Source: Devosia sp. Root413D1 (GTDB taxonomy: Bacteria > Pseudomonadota > Alphaproteobacteria > Rhizobiales > Devosiaceae). From it: a stretch of 64,000 bases of DNA. A program made the translations under genes and the position numbers. Shown in pieces: positions 27,515-36,107 of the stretch; positions within the stretch are counted from its first letter, which is position 1, and the number at the start of each line of letters is the position of its first letter. The stretch is taken from positions 669,613-733,612 of the forward strand of contig NZ_LMEA01000008.1 in NCBI RefSeq assembly GCF_001425235.1, written 5' to 3'. Under the pieces are notes generated by a model. The model was given only the letters and a program-made list of their open reading frames with translations, had not been told where the DNA came from and ran no database searches.

Positions 27515-28168
27515 ATGCAGGACGACACCAAGACCGACCTTCCGGCCATCTGTCACACGCAGGGGGACCAGGAACTCATCGAACTCGCCAAACGGAGCGG
27601 GTTCTCGCCGGATGCGGCAGAGGCAGTCGCAGCGATCGATGCGGTAATGCATAAGGTTCGGCGCTCCATCCAGCGCCGTGATTTCGGCCGGCAGGTGATG
27701 GCGCAGATCGACCCGACGCTCGACGTCGCGCACCTCGACGCGATCAGCGCGATCGCCCATGCCCCAGCTTACATCGAGGATGCCAAGGTCGAGGTGACCG
27801 TGGGGCTGATTGCCGAACGGCTTGCGGTTGATCCGTCACGGGCAAGCCGTATTTCGGCGGAGCTCGTCGATCGCGGCTACGCTCGGCGCGTTGCCTCGCA
27901 GCAGGATGCCCGCCGCATTTGTCTTGAGCTCACCTCTAAGGGGAAACGCTTCATCGAGGCGGTGCGGATCAACAAGTGGAATCTGTTCGCCCAGGCGCTC
28001 GGGCAATGGAACGAGCGCGACCTCGTGGCGTTCGCCGTGCTGTTCGAGCGCTTCTCGAACTGGTCGACCGACGATGGCGGCGTGGCAAAATCCGCTGCCA
28101 ACATCAAGCGCCTGTTCGAGGAAAGCGAAGCCGCCGCGAGTGAGGTCGAACCAGCCGGCGCGGAGTAG
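27515..28168 (+). CDS. MarR family transcriptional regulator
   Basis: 217 residues, longer than a usual MarR protein by an N-terminal segment of about 55. The winged helix is at about 85-150 (VEVTVGLIAERLAVDPSRASRISAELVDRGYARRVASQQDARRI). C-terminal tail is Ala/Glu-rich. It is divergent from the MFS efflux gene, with 116 bases between starts that contain a palindrome; likely repressor of that pump. Ligand unknown. Confidence 0.83.
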   Translation: MQDDTKTDLPAICHTQGDQELIELAKRSGFSPDAAEAVAAIDAVMHKVRRSIQRRDFGRQVMAQIDPTLDVAHLDAISAIAHAPAYIEDAKVEVTVGLIAERLAVDPSRASRISAELVDRGYARRVASQQDARRICLELTSKGKRFIEAVRINKWNLFAQALGQWNERDLVAFAVLFERFSNWSTDDGGVAKSAANIKRLFEESEAAASEVEPAGAE

Positions 28169-28240
28169 CCTGCCGGCCAATGATAATGCGGTCCGGCGCG
28201 CCAGCTGGACGAGGGTGCGCTGTCGCCGTAACACTGCGCC

Positions 28241-28714
28241 ATGTCGAAAACCACCGCCGCGACGCTCGCGCTCACCAAGGCCGGCATCGCCTTCACACAT
28301 TTTCCCTACGACTATGACCCGGACGCGCCGCGTATCGGGCTGCAGGCGGCCGAGGCACTAGGCAAGGCGCCCGAGCAGGTGTTCAAGACCCTGATGGCCG
28401 AGGTCGACGGCAAGCCGGTTTGCGTCGTCGTGCCATCCGACTGCGAAGTCAGCATGAAGAAGCTCGCCGCGGCCTTCGGCGGCAAATCCGCCAACATGAT
28501 GAAGCCGGTGGACGCCGAACGACTCACCGGCTTCAAGGTCGGCGGCATCAGCCCGTTCGGGCAGCGGAAGAAGGTTCCGACCGCTATCGACGAAACCGCC
28601 GAATTGTTCGACGAAGTCCTGATCAATGGCGGCCAGCGCGGTCTGCTGGTGGGGCTGAGCCCAGTGGACGCCGCGCAAGTGACCGAAGCGAAGCTGATTG
28701 ATCTCGTCGCCTAG
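28241..28714 (+). CDS. ybaK: Cys-tRNA(Pro)/prolyl-tRNA deacylase (YbaK/EbsC family)
   Basis: 157 residues of the YbaK fold, which clears mischarged Cys-tRNA(Pro). FTHFPYDYDPDAPRIGLQAAEALG and VFKTLMAEVDGKPVCVVVPSDCEVSMKKLAAAFGGK are characteristic; the conserved catalytic Lys (in VFKTL) and GISPFGQRKK are intact. Cytosolic, complete. Stands alone between the MarR gene and a small membrane protein. Confidence 0.88.
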   Translation: MSKTTAATLALTKAGIAFTHFPYDYDPDAPRIGLQAAEALGKAPEQVFKTLMAEVDGKPVCVVVPSDCEVSMKKLAAAFGGKSANMMKPVDAERLTGFKVGGISPFGQRKKVPTAIDETAELFDEVLINGGQRGLLVGLSPVDAAQVTEAKLIDLVA

Positions 28715-28728
28715 GGCAGCGACGCGTT

Positions 28729-28890
28729 CTAGAACACCGCCAGGTACTTCAGCAGCGAAACAATGCCGATGATGATCACCACGATCTGGATGATCTGCTT
28801 GACGCGAGCATCGACCGGCAGCCGCTGCACCAGCCACAGGATCAATACGACGACGAGGAAGGTAATGAGGATTCCGATGAGAACGGACAT
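28729..28890 (-). CDS. small membrane protein (Thivi_2564 family)
   Basis: 53 residues with two membrane segments (ILITFLVVVLILWLVQ and IIQIVVIIIGIVSLLKYL) separated by the loop RLPVDARVK. I match it by pattern to the Thivi_2564 family of two-helix proteins, function unknown. ATG 28890 starts just before the first helix. It converges with ybaK; a GTTCTAGAAC palindrome lies across its stop. Confidence 0.7.
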   Translation of the reverse strand: MSVLIGILITFLVVVLILWLVQRLPVDARVKQIIQIVVIIIGIVSLLKYLAVF

Positions 28891-29030
28891 CTGAAGTCTC
28901 CGTGACGCTGCGGAATGCAGGTACCTGCTCAACGCGCAAACGCGCAATTCGTGGCAGGCGACGCGAAAACTTCGTGTCAAATCCGAATGTTGGCCTGACC
29001 GCGGAACCCTGACAGGGCGGCGCCAGTTGC

Positions 29031-29669
29031 ATGGCGATGACCGATGCGATCGATCTCATCGCGCCGCCCGGCCTCCACTTCGGCCCGCTCGGCGCCAACT
29101 GGGTACACCTGTGCGTCGACATGCAACGCATGTTTGCTGAACAGACCGATTGGCACGCGCCGTGGATGCAGCGGGTGCTGCCCGAAGTGGTGCGGCTAGT
29201 CGAGATGGCGCCGGAACGCACGGTGTTCACCCGCTTCATTCCGGCCCGTTCGGCTGACGATGTCGGCGGCACCTGGCGCCGCTACTACCAGCGCTGGGCA
29301 GCAATGACCGGCGAGCGTCTCGATCCCGGACTACTCGAGCTGATCCCGGCCCTGGCGCTGCACACGCCGCCCGCCCGCGTGCTCGACAAGCCGATCTACA
29401 GCCCCTGGCTCGGCAGCCGGTTGCACGCTGAGCTCCAGGCTGCCGGCGTCGATACGGTGGTGATCTCCGGCGCCGAGACCGAGGTCTGCGTCATGGCCGC
29501 CGTCATCGGCGCCATTGACCTCGGCTACCGCGTCATCATCGCCACCGACGCGATCTGCTCGTCCGCCGACTCCACCCACGACGCCATGCACCACATCTAC
29601 GACAGCCGCTTCGGCATGCAGGTCGAGACCGCCGAAGTGGTCGAGATTGTGGAGGCGCGAGGGCAATAG
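29031..29669 (+). CDS. isochorismatase-family cysteine hydrolase
   Basis: 212 residues. Catalytic triad visible as Asp in CVDMQRMF, Lys in VLDKPIYSPW and Cys in ETEVCVMAAV, the fold of isochorismatases, nicotinamidases and ureidoacrylate hydrolases. Substrate cannot be told from the motifs; the extended N-terminus is common among rhizobial plant-compound hydrolases, but that is inference. Two start options (29031 and 29037) differ by two residues. Confidence 0.8.
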   Translation: MAMTDAIDLIAPPGLHFGPLGANWVHLCVDMQRMFAEQTDWHAPWMQRVLPEVVRLVEMAPERTVFTRFIPARSADDVGGTWRRYYQRWAAMTGERLDPGLLELIPALALHTPPARVLDKPIYSPWLGSRLHAELQAAGVDTVVISGAETEVCVMAAVIGAIDLGYRVIIATDAICSSADSTHDAMHHIYDSRFGMQVETAEVVEIVEARGQ

Positions 29670-29797
29670 GGTGGCTGTCCCCGCTGACCGCTACGTCGCT
29701 AACCACTCGTTAAGCTGTTGCCTCAAATGCCATTGATCGGCGGTCTCCGGTGGTGAACCTCAGCGCCCAGTAACTGCCTCTCACCGCTGACCCCACC

Positions 29798-31561
29798 ATG
29801 ACCACCGCCGATCACCTCGACGGGGCCGGACCTTTGCGTCCTGCCCAAAGCCATCCCGAGATCATCGTGCCCGGGACGGCGCGAATCCACAACCGGATCA
29901 CTCGCGGCCGCATTGCTATCGTCGCGCTGCTGCTGGTGGCGGGCTTCCTGCTGATCGGCGGGCGGCTGGTGCAACTGGGGCAGGTGAGGCTCGACGACAC
30001 CATCGAGGGCGTCACGCGCGACATCATCCAGGCATCGCGCCCACCGATCGTCGATCGCAACGGCATCGCCATCGCCGTCGATATCCGCATCCCCTCGCTT
30101 TACGCCGAACCTCGTCGCATCGTCGACGTGGCGAACACGGCGGCGCAGTTGCGCACCGTGCTGCCGGATCTTGACGAGGACTGGCTGCGGCAGCGCCTCT
30201 CCGGCGACAAGGGCTTTGTCTGGCTTAAGCGAGAGCTGACGCCGGCCCTCGAGGATCGAGTGATGGCGCTCGGCCTGCCGGGCATCGATTTCATCGAGGA
30301 GAGCAAGCGCTTCTATCCGGCAGGGTCCGAGCTCGCCCATGTCATCGGCAGCGTCAATGTCGACAACCAGGGGATCGCGGGGATGGAACTGGCCATCGAC
30401 CGCGACGATCTTGCCGTGCTGCAAGAGGTCGGGCTGGCGCGCGGTGCCGAGCTCGAGCCCAAGGTGCTGTCGATAGACACCCGCGTCCAGTACGTGATGC
30501 GCTCCGAGTTGCTCGCCGCGCTTGCCCGCTTCCGTGCCATTGCCGCTGCCGGAGCGATCGTCGACGTCAAGACCGGCGAGGTGATCGCCATGGTCTCGCT
30601 GCCGGATTTCGACCCGAACGAGCCGGCCACGGCGCTGAAGCCCGAGAGCTTCAACCGCATCACCAACGGCACGTTCGAACTGGGTTCGACCTTCAAGACT
30701 ATCACTATCGCGGCCGCGCTCGACAGCGGCGCCGTCGGCATCGACGATATGATCGACGCGCGGGAAGGGGTACGCTTCGGCCGCTTCCTGCTCGATCACG
30801 GCCGGCACGAGATCATGTCGGTTTCGGACGTGTTCCGCTACTCCGACAATATCGGCACCATCCGCATCATGGAGACGATGGGCAAGGACAAGCTCCGCGC
30901 ATTCCTTGGCACCGCCGGATTCGACCAGCGCTCCGGGATCGAACTGCCCGAGCGAGCCGCGCCCCGCGTGCCTGAGAGTTTCTCCGATGTCGCGGCCGCC
31001 ACTGCCTCTTATGGCTACGGGTTTGCTGCGACGCCGATGCACATGCTGACGGCTGTCGCCGCGCTGATGAACAAGGGCAAGCTGGTGCCGCCGACGCTGT
31101 TCCGGCGCAGCGCGGCGGAGGCTGCGCAACTGGCGCGCCCGATCGTCAGTTCGAGGACCAGCGACGAGATGATGTACCTGTTCCGCATGAACGCGCTGCT
31201 CGGCTCCGGCCGCAACATGGACGCCGAAGCCGTCGGCTACCGCACCGGCGGCAAGACCGGCACGGCGGAAAAAACCATCAACGGCCGCTATTCCAAGACC
31301 AAGAACGTCACCGTGTTCACCTCGGCCTTCCCGATGGAGGATCCGCGTTACGCCATGCTGGTGATGCTCGACGAGGCGCAGGCCGAAAACGCCCGCTCCA
31401 CCCGCGAGGCCGGCTGGAACGTCGCGGTGGTCAGCGGGCAGATCATCCAGCGGATCGCCCCGATGCTGGGGGTTCTTCCCACCACCGCTGCCGGCATCGA
31501 CGACCGGCTGATGCGGATCGGCGGAGTGCCGGCGGCCGGTGCCGACGTGACCGTCCGGTGA
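29798..31561 (+). CDS. class B penicillin-binding protein (FtsI/PBP2 type)
   Basis: 587 residues. An N-terminal membrane segment (about 37-58), a dimerisation domain with RPPIVDRNGI, then a transpeptidase domain with SxxK as STFK (Ser297), SxN as YSDN (Ser349) and KTG as GGKTGTAEK (Lys486). It cross-links septal or elongation peptidoglycan. It resembles FtsI (ends in a cytosol-facing tail, DRNG motif), but the division-wall cluster is not here, so it may be FtsI itself or a paralogue. I therefore leave the symbol empty. Confidence 0.88.
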   Translation: MTTADHLDGAGPLRPAQSHPEIIVPGTARIHNRITRGRIAIVALLLVAGFLLIGGRLVQLGQVRLDDTIEGVTRDIIQASRPPIVDRNGIAIAVDIRIPSLYAEPRRIVDVANTAAQLRTVLPDLDEDWLRQRLSGDKGFVWLKRELTPALEDRVMALGLPGIDFIEESKRFYPAGSELAHVIGSVNVDNQGIAGMELAIDRDDLAVLQEVGLARGAELEPKVLSIDTRVQYVMRSELLAALARFRAIAAAGAIVDVKTGEVIAMVSLPDFDPNEPATALKPESFNRITNGTFELGSTFKTITIAAALDSGAVGIDDMIDAREGVRFGRFLLDHGRHEIMSVSDVFRYSDNIGTIRIMETMGKDKLRAFLGTAGFDQRSGIELPERAAPRVPESFSDVAAATASYGYGFAATPMHMLTAVAALMNKGKLVPPTLFRRSAAEAAQLARPIVSSRTSDEMMYLFRMNALLGSGRNMDAEAVGYRTGGKTGTAEKTINGRYSKTKNVTVFTSAFPMEDPRYAMLVMLDEAQAENARSTREAGWNVAVVSGQIIQRIAPMLGVLPTTAAGIDDRLMRIGGVPAAGADVTVR

Positions 31562-31670
31562 GGGCCGAATAGGGCGATAAACACCACATTCAGGGGCGGT
31601 TCAGAGCAATTAGCGTCAAATGCTCACCATCGACGACGCCTCCCGCGTCGCCACGACAAGGAGAGAAAAG

Positions 31671-32093
31671 ATGCCCGCACTTGGCCTCCGTCGTGCCTTC
31701 ACCGCCGCCCTCGTCTCCGCCATCGTCGTGCTGCCACTGGCAACCAGCCCGGCCCTGGCGCGGATCAAGAAACCCGGACTCGACTCGCTGTCCCAGGAGT
31801 GCTTCAGAGTTCAGACGGCCGCCGATGCCCTTCGTGCCGAATACAAGAATGAGGGGACCACCAACGCCCGCCGCGAGGATATCCTGACCGAGCTGCGCAA
31901 GCTGGGCAGCTACTGGATCGCCGCCGGCTGCCGCGATCTCTTCGGCGATATGTCGAAGTTCTCCAAGGTGACCCCCGACGCTATCGCGCCCGAGCCGCCG
32001 CGCAGTCTGCTCGACTCGGGCGACAGCTCCAGTGACTCCAACGAGTCCGGCGGCGGCGGCGGCTCCGATTGGCCGGACGGCCCGATCTACTAG
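31671..32093 (+). CDS. secreted protein of unknown function
   Basis: 140 residues. Signal peptide MPALGLRRAFTAALVSAIVV ending near SPALA; mature part has two Cys (QECFRV and AAGCRDLF) and a C-terminal Ser/Gly/Asp-rich tail (DSGDSSSDSNESGGGGG). AAGGAGAG precedes the ATG at 31671. Codon use looks normal. No family recognised. Confidence 0.65.
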   Translation: MPALGLRRAFTAALVSAIVVLPLATSPALARIKKPGLDSLSQECFRVQTAADALRAEYKNEGTTNARREDILTELRKLGSYWIAAGCRDLFGDMSKFSKVTPDAIAPEPPRSLLDSGDSSSDSNESGGGGGSDWPDGPIY

Positions 32094-32200
32094 GCCGACG
32101 TCGCGGTATTTGACGCAGCGAGGCGGGCTGATCACCGCCCCGCTTCGCAGCCTGGGGCGCGCAATTGTTCCACCTGGATCGCATTGCCGCAAAAATGCCT

Positions 32201-32229
32201 CTTGCCTCAAAAGGCTGGTTTCTGTAGGC
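32201..32229 (+). promoter_or_regulatory. candidate promoter of tRNA-Pro
   Basis: CTTGCC at 32201-32206, then a 17-base spacer and GTAGGC at 32224-32229, about 13 bases before the tRNA. It fits the rhizobial CTTGAC-N17 pattern loosely. Confidence 0.35.
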
Positions 32230-32241
32230 CTCCGCACCAGT

Positions 32242-32318
32242 CGGGGTGTAGCGCAGCCTGGTAGCGCATTTGTCTGGGGGACAAAGGGTCGTCGGTTCAA
32301 ATCCGGCCACTCCGACCA
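32242..32318 (+). tRNA. tRNA-Pro, anticodon GGG
   Basis: 77 bases including an encoded CCA. The acceptor stem CGGGGTG / CACTCCG pairs with one G-U. The anticodon stem TTTGT/ACAAA encloses loop CTGGGGG, giving anticodon GGG. The T stem GTCGG/CCGGC encloses TTCAAAT. It reads codons CCC and CCU. The phosphotransferase gene begins 29 bases downstream, so both may share a transcript. Confidence 0.93.
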
Positions 32319-32346
32319 TTTCTTCCAAAGCCTAGAGGATAGCGGA

Positions 32347-33321
32347 TTGGATATTGCCCCCAGCGATCCGCTCCCGGAGGAACTGTCGCTTGTCGCCGGC
32401 AGCCTCGAGCGCTGGCCGGTTGCCGCAGGCGGCGCACCGGTCCTGATCAATCTCTCCGAGAATCACACCTTCCGCATCGACGGGGCCAGCGGTTCGCGCC
32501 ATGTGCTGCGCCTGCACCGGCCGCGCTACCAGTCGCGCACCGCCATCGGCAGCGAGCTCGCCTGGCTCGAAGCGATCACCGACGACACCGAAATCCCGGT
32601 GCCGCGCCCGATCCCCGGGGCGGATGGCGAGATTGTGCAGGAAGTGGCGCCGGACCGCTTCGCCGCCTTGTTCGCCTTCGAGAACGGCGCCGAGCCTCAG
32701 CCGGATGCGGACCTCGTGCCGCTGTTCGCAACGCTCGGGCGCTACGCTGCAACGCTCCACAACCACATTGCCACCTGGCAGCAGCCTGAAAAATTCGTCC
32801 GGCCGATCTGGGACGCGGTGGGCATCCTCGAGGCCTCGGGCCTATGGGGCGACTGGCGCAAGGCCCCGCATGTCGAAGGCGACACGCTGGCAACGCTGAT
32901 CGCGCTCGATGCGGCGTTGCGCGCCGATCTCAGGGCCTATGGCACCGACATCGACCGCTTCGGGCTGATCCACGCCGACATGCGGCTCGCTAACCTCCTG
33001 GTCGACGGCGAGCACACCGTACTGCTCGATTTCGACGATTCCGGCTTTGGCTGGTTCCTCTACGATCTCGCCGCCAGCCTGTCGTTCATCGAGACTTCGC
33101 CGCAGGTGCCAGCGCTGATCCGCGCCTGGCTCGGCGCCTATATGGAAATCCGGCCGCTGAAGCCGGAGGACCTCAGGATGATCGATACGCTGATCCTGCT
33201 CCGGCGCATGGCGCTGCTGGCGTGGATCGGCTCGCATGGCGAAACCGACCTCGCGAAGTCGCATGCCGAACGGTTTGCGCTGGACACGGCGGCAATGGCG
33301 CGAAAGTATCTGAGCCGCTGA
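32347..33321 (+). CDS. phosphotransferase (APH / homoserine-kinase type II-like)
   Basis: 324 residues of the protein-kinase-like aminoglycoside/choline/homoserine kinase fold. Catalytic Brenner motif FGLIHADMRLANLLVDGEHTVLLDFDDSGFGWFLYDLA holds HxDxxxxN and the metal-binding DFD. Substrate unknown; similar proteins act on homoserine, fructosamine or serine/threonine. TTG 32347 follows AGAGGA at good spacing, and the open frame extends back through the tRNA, so earlier starts are excluded. The metallophosphoesterase gene begins 18 bases on. Confidence 0.75.
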   Translation: MDIAPSDPLPEELSLVAGSLERWPVAAGGAPVLINLSENHTFRIDGASGSRHVLRLHRPRYQSRTAIGSELAWLEAITDDTEIPVPRPIPGADGEIVQEVAPDRFAALFAFENGAEPQPDADLVPLFATLGRYAATLHNHIATWQQPEKFVRPIWDAVGILEASGLWGDWRKAPHVEGDTLATLIALDAALRADLRAYGTDIDRFGLIHADMRLANLLVDGEHTVLLDFDDSGFGWFLYDLAASLSFIETSPQVPALIRAWLGAYMEIRPLKPEDLRMIDTLILLRRMALLAWIGSHGETDLAKSHAERFALDTAAMARKYLSR

Positions 33322-33339
33322 CGACCGGGGGAGGGCGCC

Positions 33340-34125
33340 ATGCGCATCCTCGCCGTCGCCGATTTACACTACAACCTGCCGCAGTTCGATTGGCTCGTCT
33401 CGGCCGCCAATCGCTATGACTTGCTGATCATCGCGGGAGACTTGCTGGATGGCAGCTCGCTGGTCACCATCAGCGCGCAAATGGTGGTGGTGCTGAAATA
33501 TCTTGAGCGGCTCCGCGCCACCGTGCCGTTGGTGGTCTGCTCGGGCAACCACGACCTCAACCATGTCTACTCGACCGGCGAGCGCTATGCGCGCTGGGTG
33601 CCATACGCACGCGGCAACGGCGCTCATGCCGACAATGAGAGCTTTGCCATCGGCGAGGACAGCATCACCATCTGCCCCTGGTGGGATGGCGACATCGCCA
33701 AGCACGCCATCGGCCGGCAGCTGGCGGAAGCGGCGGCGACACGCGGGCGGAACTGGTTCTGGGTCTACCATGCGCCGCCGGCCGAGACGCCGGTGAGCTG
33801 GTCCGGTTCGCGCTCTTACGGCGATGTGGAGCTCGCGGGCTGGATCGCACAATACCAGCCGCAACTGGTGTTCAGCGGCCATGTGCACGAAGCGCCGTTT
33901 GCGCGCGGCGGCTCATGGGCCTCGCGACTGGGCGACACCTGGATCTTCAACCCTGGCCGGCAGGTTGGCGACGTGCCGACGCACATCGTGGTCGATACCG
34001 AGTTGAGGCAGGCGGCGTGGTTCTCCTTCGAGGGAGCGGGAACGCTCGACTGGGGCAGCGGCGGCGTGCCGGAGGAAATGCTCGAGTGGCCGGCCTGGCT
34101 GCCGCGGGCGCCGCTGGCGGCCTAG
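33340..34125 (+). CDS. metallophosphoesterase family protein
   Basis: 261 residues of the calcineurin-like fold. Motifs in order: DLHYN (near 8), GDLLDG (35), GNHDLNH (66), SGHVHEAPF (185), plus a catalytic His within YHAPP. Likely hydrolyses phosphoester bonds with two metals; substrate unknown. Directly follows the phosphotransferase and may be co-transcribed. Stop lies in an inverted repeat shared with the opposite gene. Confidence 0.8.
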   Translation: MRILAVADLHYNLPQFDWLVSAANRYDLLIIAGDLLDGSSLVTISAQMVVVLKYLERLRATVPLVVCSGNHDLNHVYSTGERYARWVPYARGNGAHADNESFAIGEDSITICPWWDGDIAKHAIGRQLAEAAATRGRNWFWVYHAPPAETPVSWSGSRSYGDVELAGWIAQYQPQLVFSGHVHEAPFARGGSWASRLGDTWIFNPGRQVGDVPTHIVVDTELRQAAWFSFEGAGTLDWGSGGVPEEMLEWPAWLPRAPLAA

Positions 34126-34165
34126 AGCGCTTTCTACCCCGGTTCGATTCGGTGAAGCGGCCTAG
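34123..34165. repeat. inverted repeat at convergent gene ends
   Basis: CTAGAGCGCTTTC near 34123 and GAAGCGGCCTAGAG near 34153 form imperfect arms; stops of the two convergent genes lie inside. Ends resemble the element at 21704-21739. Possible terminator, but no T run. Confidence 0.45.
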
Positions 34166-34677
34166 AGCCGCGGGTCGGGCTTGCCGGTGGCAATGACCGG
34201 GGCAGCCGTCTGGGCCGGCAACTGCTGGTTCACCAGCGCCTCGAGCACTTCATCGACCATACCCAGATGGTCGTTGCGGTCGGCGAACTGGTGCTTGAGG
34301 TCGGCGAGGTAGGTCGTGGCGTCGATCAGTCGGCTGGCGAGGATGCGGGCGACATGGAAGACGATCTCCGGTCGCATCTGCAGGAAACTCTCGGCATCCT
34401 CGATGCGGTGGACGATCACCGGTTCGATGGCGCGCACGGTGGCGCTGTGCGGCCGGCCGAGCAGGGCGGAGATCTCGCCAAACACTGCGCCCGGCTCGTC
34501 GACCAGCGAGACACGCACGTCGCCGCGCAGCACCTCGACCGCGCCCTCGACCAGAATGTAGAGCACCCCGCTGCTCGGGCCCTCGCTGATCAGGATATCG
34601 CCGGTGTCGTAGCGAACCTTGGCGAGGTCGTCAGTGGTGGCGAGCACCGCCTGCATCGAGCTGTTCTGTGGTTCCAC
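34162..34677 (-). CDS. cyclic nucleotide-binding domain protein
   Basis: 171 residues. A CNMP-binding beta-barrel from about 20 to 125: VRYDTGDILISEGPSSGVLYILVEGAVEVLRGD and the cassette GAVFGEISALLGRPHSATVRA. After it comes only a short helical tail, with no HTH and no kinase. It may bind cAMP or cGMP, or have lost binding; the signalling output is unknown. GTG 34677 or ATG 34656 are possible starts; I use the former. It is the last gene before the exopolysaccharide block. Confidence 0.75.
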   Translation of the reverse strand: MEPQNSSMQAVLATTDDLAKVRYDTGDILISEGPSSGVLYILVEGAVEVLRGDVRVSLVDEPGAVFGEISALLGRPHSATVRAIEPVIVHRIEDAESFLQMRPEIVFHVARILASRLIDATTYLADLKHQFADRNDHLGMVDEVLEALVNQQLPAQTAAPVIATGKPDPRL

Positions 34678-34715
34678 GCTGGCCCCCGGCTGTCGCGCCG
34701 GGCCTGATCATGCTC

Positions 34716-35972
34716 TCAGGGAAGCGGCGCCGCCAAGCCAAATCGCTTGTCGACCCGCCCGTAACCGGCCGTGACGCCCCAGATCAGGCCGGCGACGAGG
34801 AAAAAGTGCCGCCAATGATCGATGTCGATGATCGCGGCCTCGCCGGCGAGCGGCACGAATACCGCGACCAGCGGGATCAGCAGCAGGCGGTTGGGACCGG
34901 GCCGGGCGATGAACGTGGCGCTCCGCCACAGCGTCACGCCGATGAACAGGATGAAGGCAAAGCCGCCACCCCAGCCATAGGCGTGCAGCACATTGACATA
35001 GGTATTGTGCGGCTCTTCCTTGACCCGGAGGTTGCGGAACTCGAGCGGGCCAAGTCCGAGCGGATGCTGCAACGCCAGGTCGAACGCATAGCCCTGCCGG
35101 CCGAAGCGGCCGCTTTCGCCGGTATCGTAATTCTGCGATTGGGTCCTGAGCTCGATGAACGAGCGGAACTGCGGGATCGACAGGATACCGGCCGCCGCGA
35201 CGACGAGCAGCATCAGGCCGGCCATGGCGAGCAGCAGCATGCGGACCTTTTGCCGGGCATGCGCTTCGAGGACGAACACCAGCACGTAAACGATAGCGCT
35301 GGAGATGACGATGTGGCCCCAGGCAGCGCGCGAGAAACTGGCGAACACCCCGGCGACCAGCACGCCATAGGCGAGTGCCGCCCAGATGGCGCCGCGCGGC
35401 GTACCCAACAGCACGCGCTGCAGCACGTACATGGCCGGCAGCACCAGGAACGGGCCGAAGACGTTCGGATCGTTGAAGAACGCCTTGGCGCGGTCATAGC
35501 GGGTGAACAGCTCATGCCCGATGCCAAGATACCCGAGCGTGCCGAGCACGGCCGAGAGCAGGGCGGTTGCGAGGTAGGCACCGATGATCAGCCGCATCCG
35601 GGCCTGCGGCGCGTCGGCGACATAATTCGCCACCCAAAACGAGGTGAAGAACAGAAAGATCGTCACCGCCTGGTAGATCAGCGCATCCGGGATGGTGCTG
35701 AACTTCACCTGGAACGCCGCGATGATGGCGAACGGCACGAAGCTCGCGAACAGCACCAGCAGCCCCAGCGTCGAGCGGCGCAGCGCGAATCCGGCGACCA
35801 TCGAGACCCCGAGCACCGCGAGGAACGCCAGCTCGTACGGCGACGGTTCGGTGATGACGAGGCCGCCGGCAAAGATCCAGCCGACGACGAGGGCGTCAAG
35901 CAGGGTGGTGGCGCGGGCGCGCAGCCAGGTGCCGGCAAGGGTGGGGGAGGCCGTCGAGGCCGCAGCACTCAT
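34716..35972 (-). CDS. O-antigen ligase / polymerase family membrane protein
   Basis: 418 residues with about 11 membrane segments. The large periplasmic loop between helices, with FNDPNVFGPFLV, ASFSRAAWGH and EEPHNTYVNVLHAYG, is diagnostic of Wzy_C (WaaL/RfaL) proteins; the loop His (EEPHN) is the usual catalytic candidate. It polymerises or ligates polysaccharide repeats on the periplasmic side. It sits in an exopolysaccharide block. Confidence 0.85.
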   Translation of the reverse strand: MSAAASTASPTLAGTWLRARATTLLDALVVGWIFAGGLVITEPSPYELAFLAVLGVSMVAGFALRRSTLGLLVLFASFVPFAIIAAFQVKFSTIPDALIYQAVTIFLFFTSFWVANYVADAPQARMRLIIGAYLATALLSAVLGTLGYLGIGHELFTRYDRAKAFFNDPNVFGPFLVLPAMYVLQRVLLGTPRGAIWAALAYGVLVAGVFASFSRAAWGHIVISSAIVYVLVFVLEAHARQKVRMLLLAMAGLMLLVVAAAGILSIPQFRSFIELRTQSQNYDTGESGRFGRQGYAFDLALQHPLGLGPLEFRNLRVKEEPHNTYVNVLHAYGWGGGFAFILFIGVTLWRSATFIARPGPNRLLLIPLVAVFVPLAGEAAIIDIDHWRHFFLVAGLIWGVTAGYGRVDKRFGLAAPLP

Positions 35973-35990
35973 CGTGCCACCCACGGGGTG

Positions 35991-36066
35991 TCATCCCTGC
36001 GAAAGCTGGGACCCATTTCACAGCGCGCACCAGCTGCGAGTTGGGTCCCAGCTTTCGCTGGGATGA
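35991..36066. repeat. MITE-like inverted repeat
   Basis: 25-base arms (35991-36015 and 36042-36066) pair with one mismatch; the core is about 26 bases. It belongs to the GTCATCCC...GGGATGAC family seen at 19851 and 45746, and lies between two polysaccharide genes on the same strand. Confidence 0.85.
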
Positions 36067-36107
36067 CATCGAGTATGGGGAAGAACCGGTGGCTCGCCCC
36101 GGTCATT

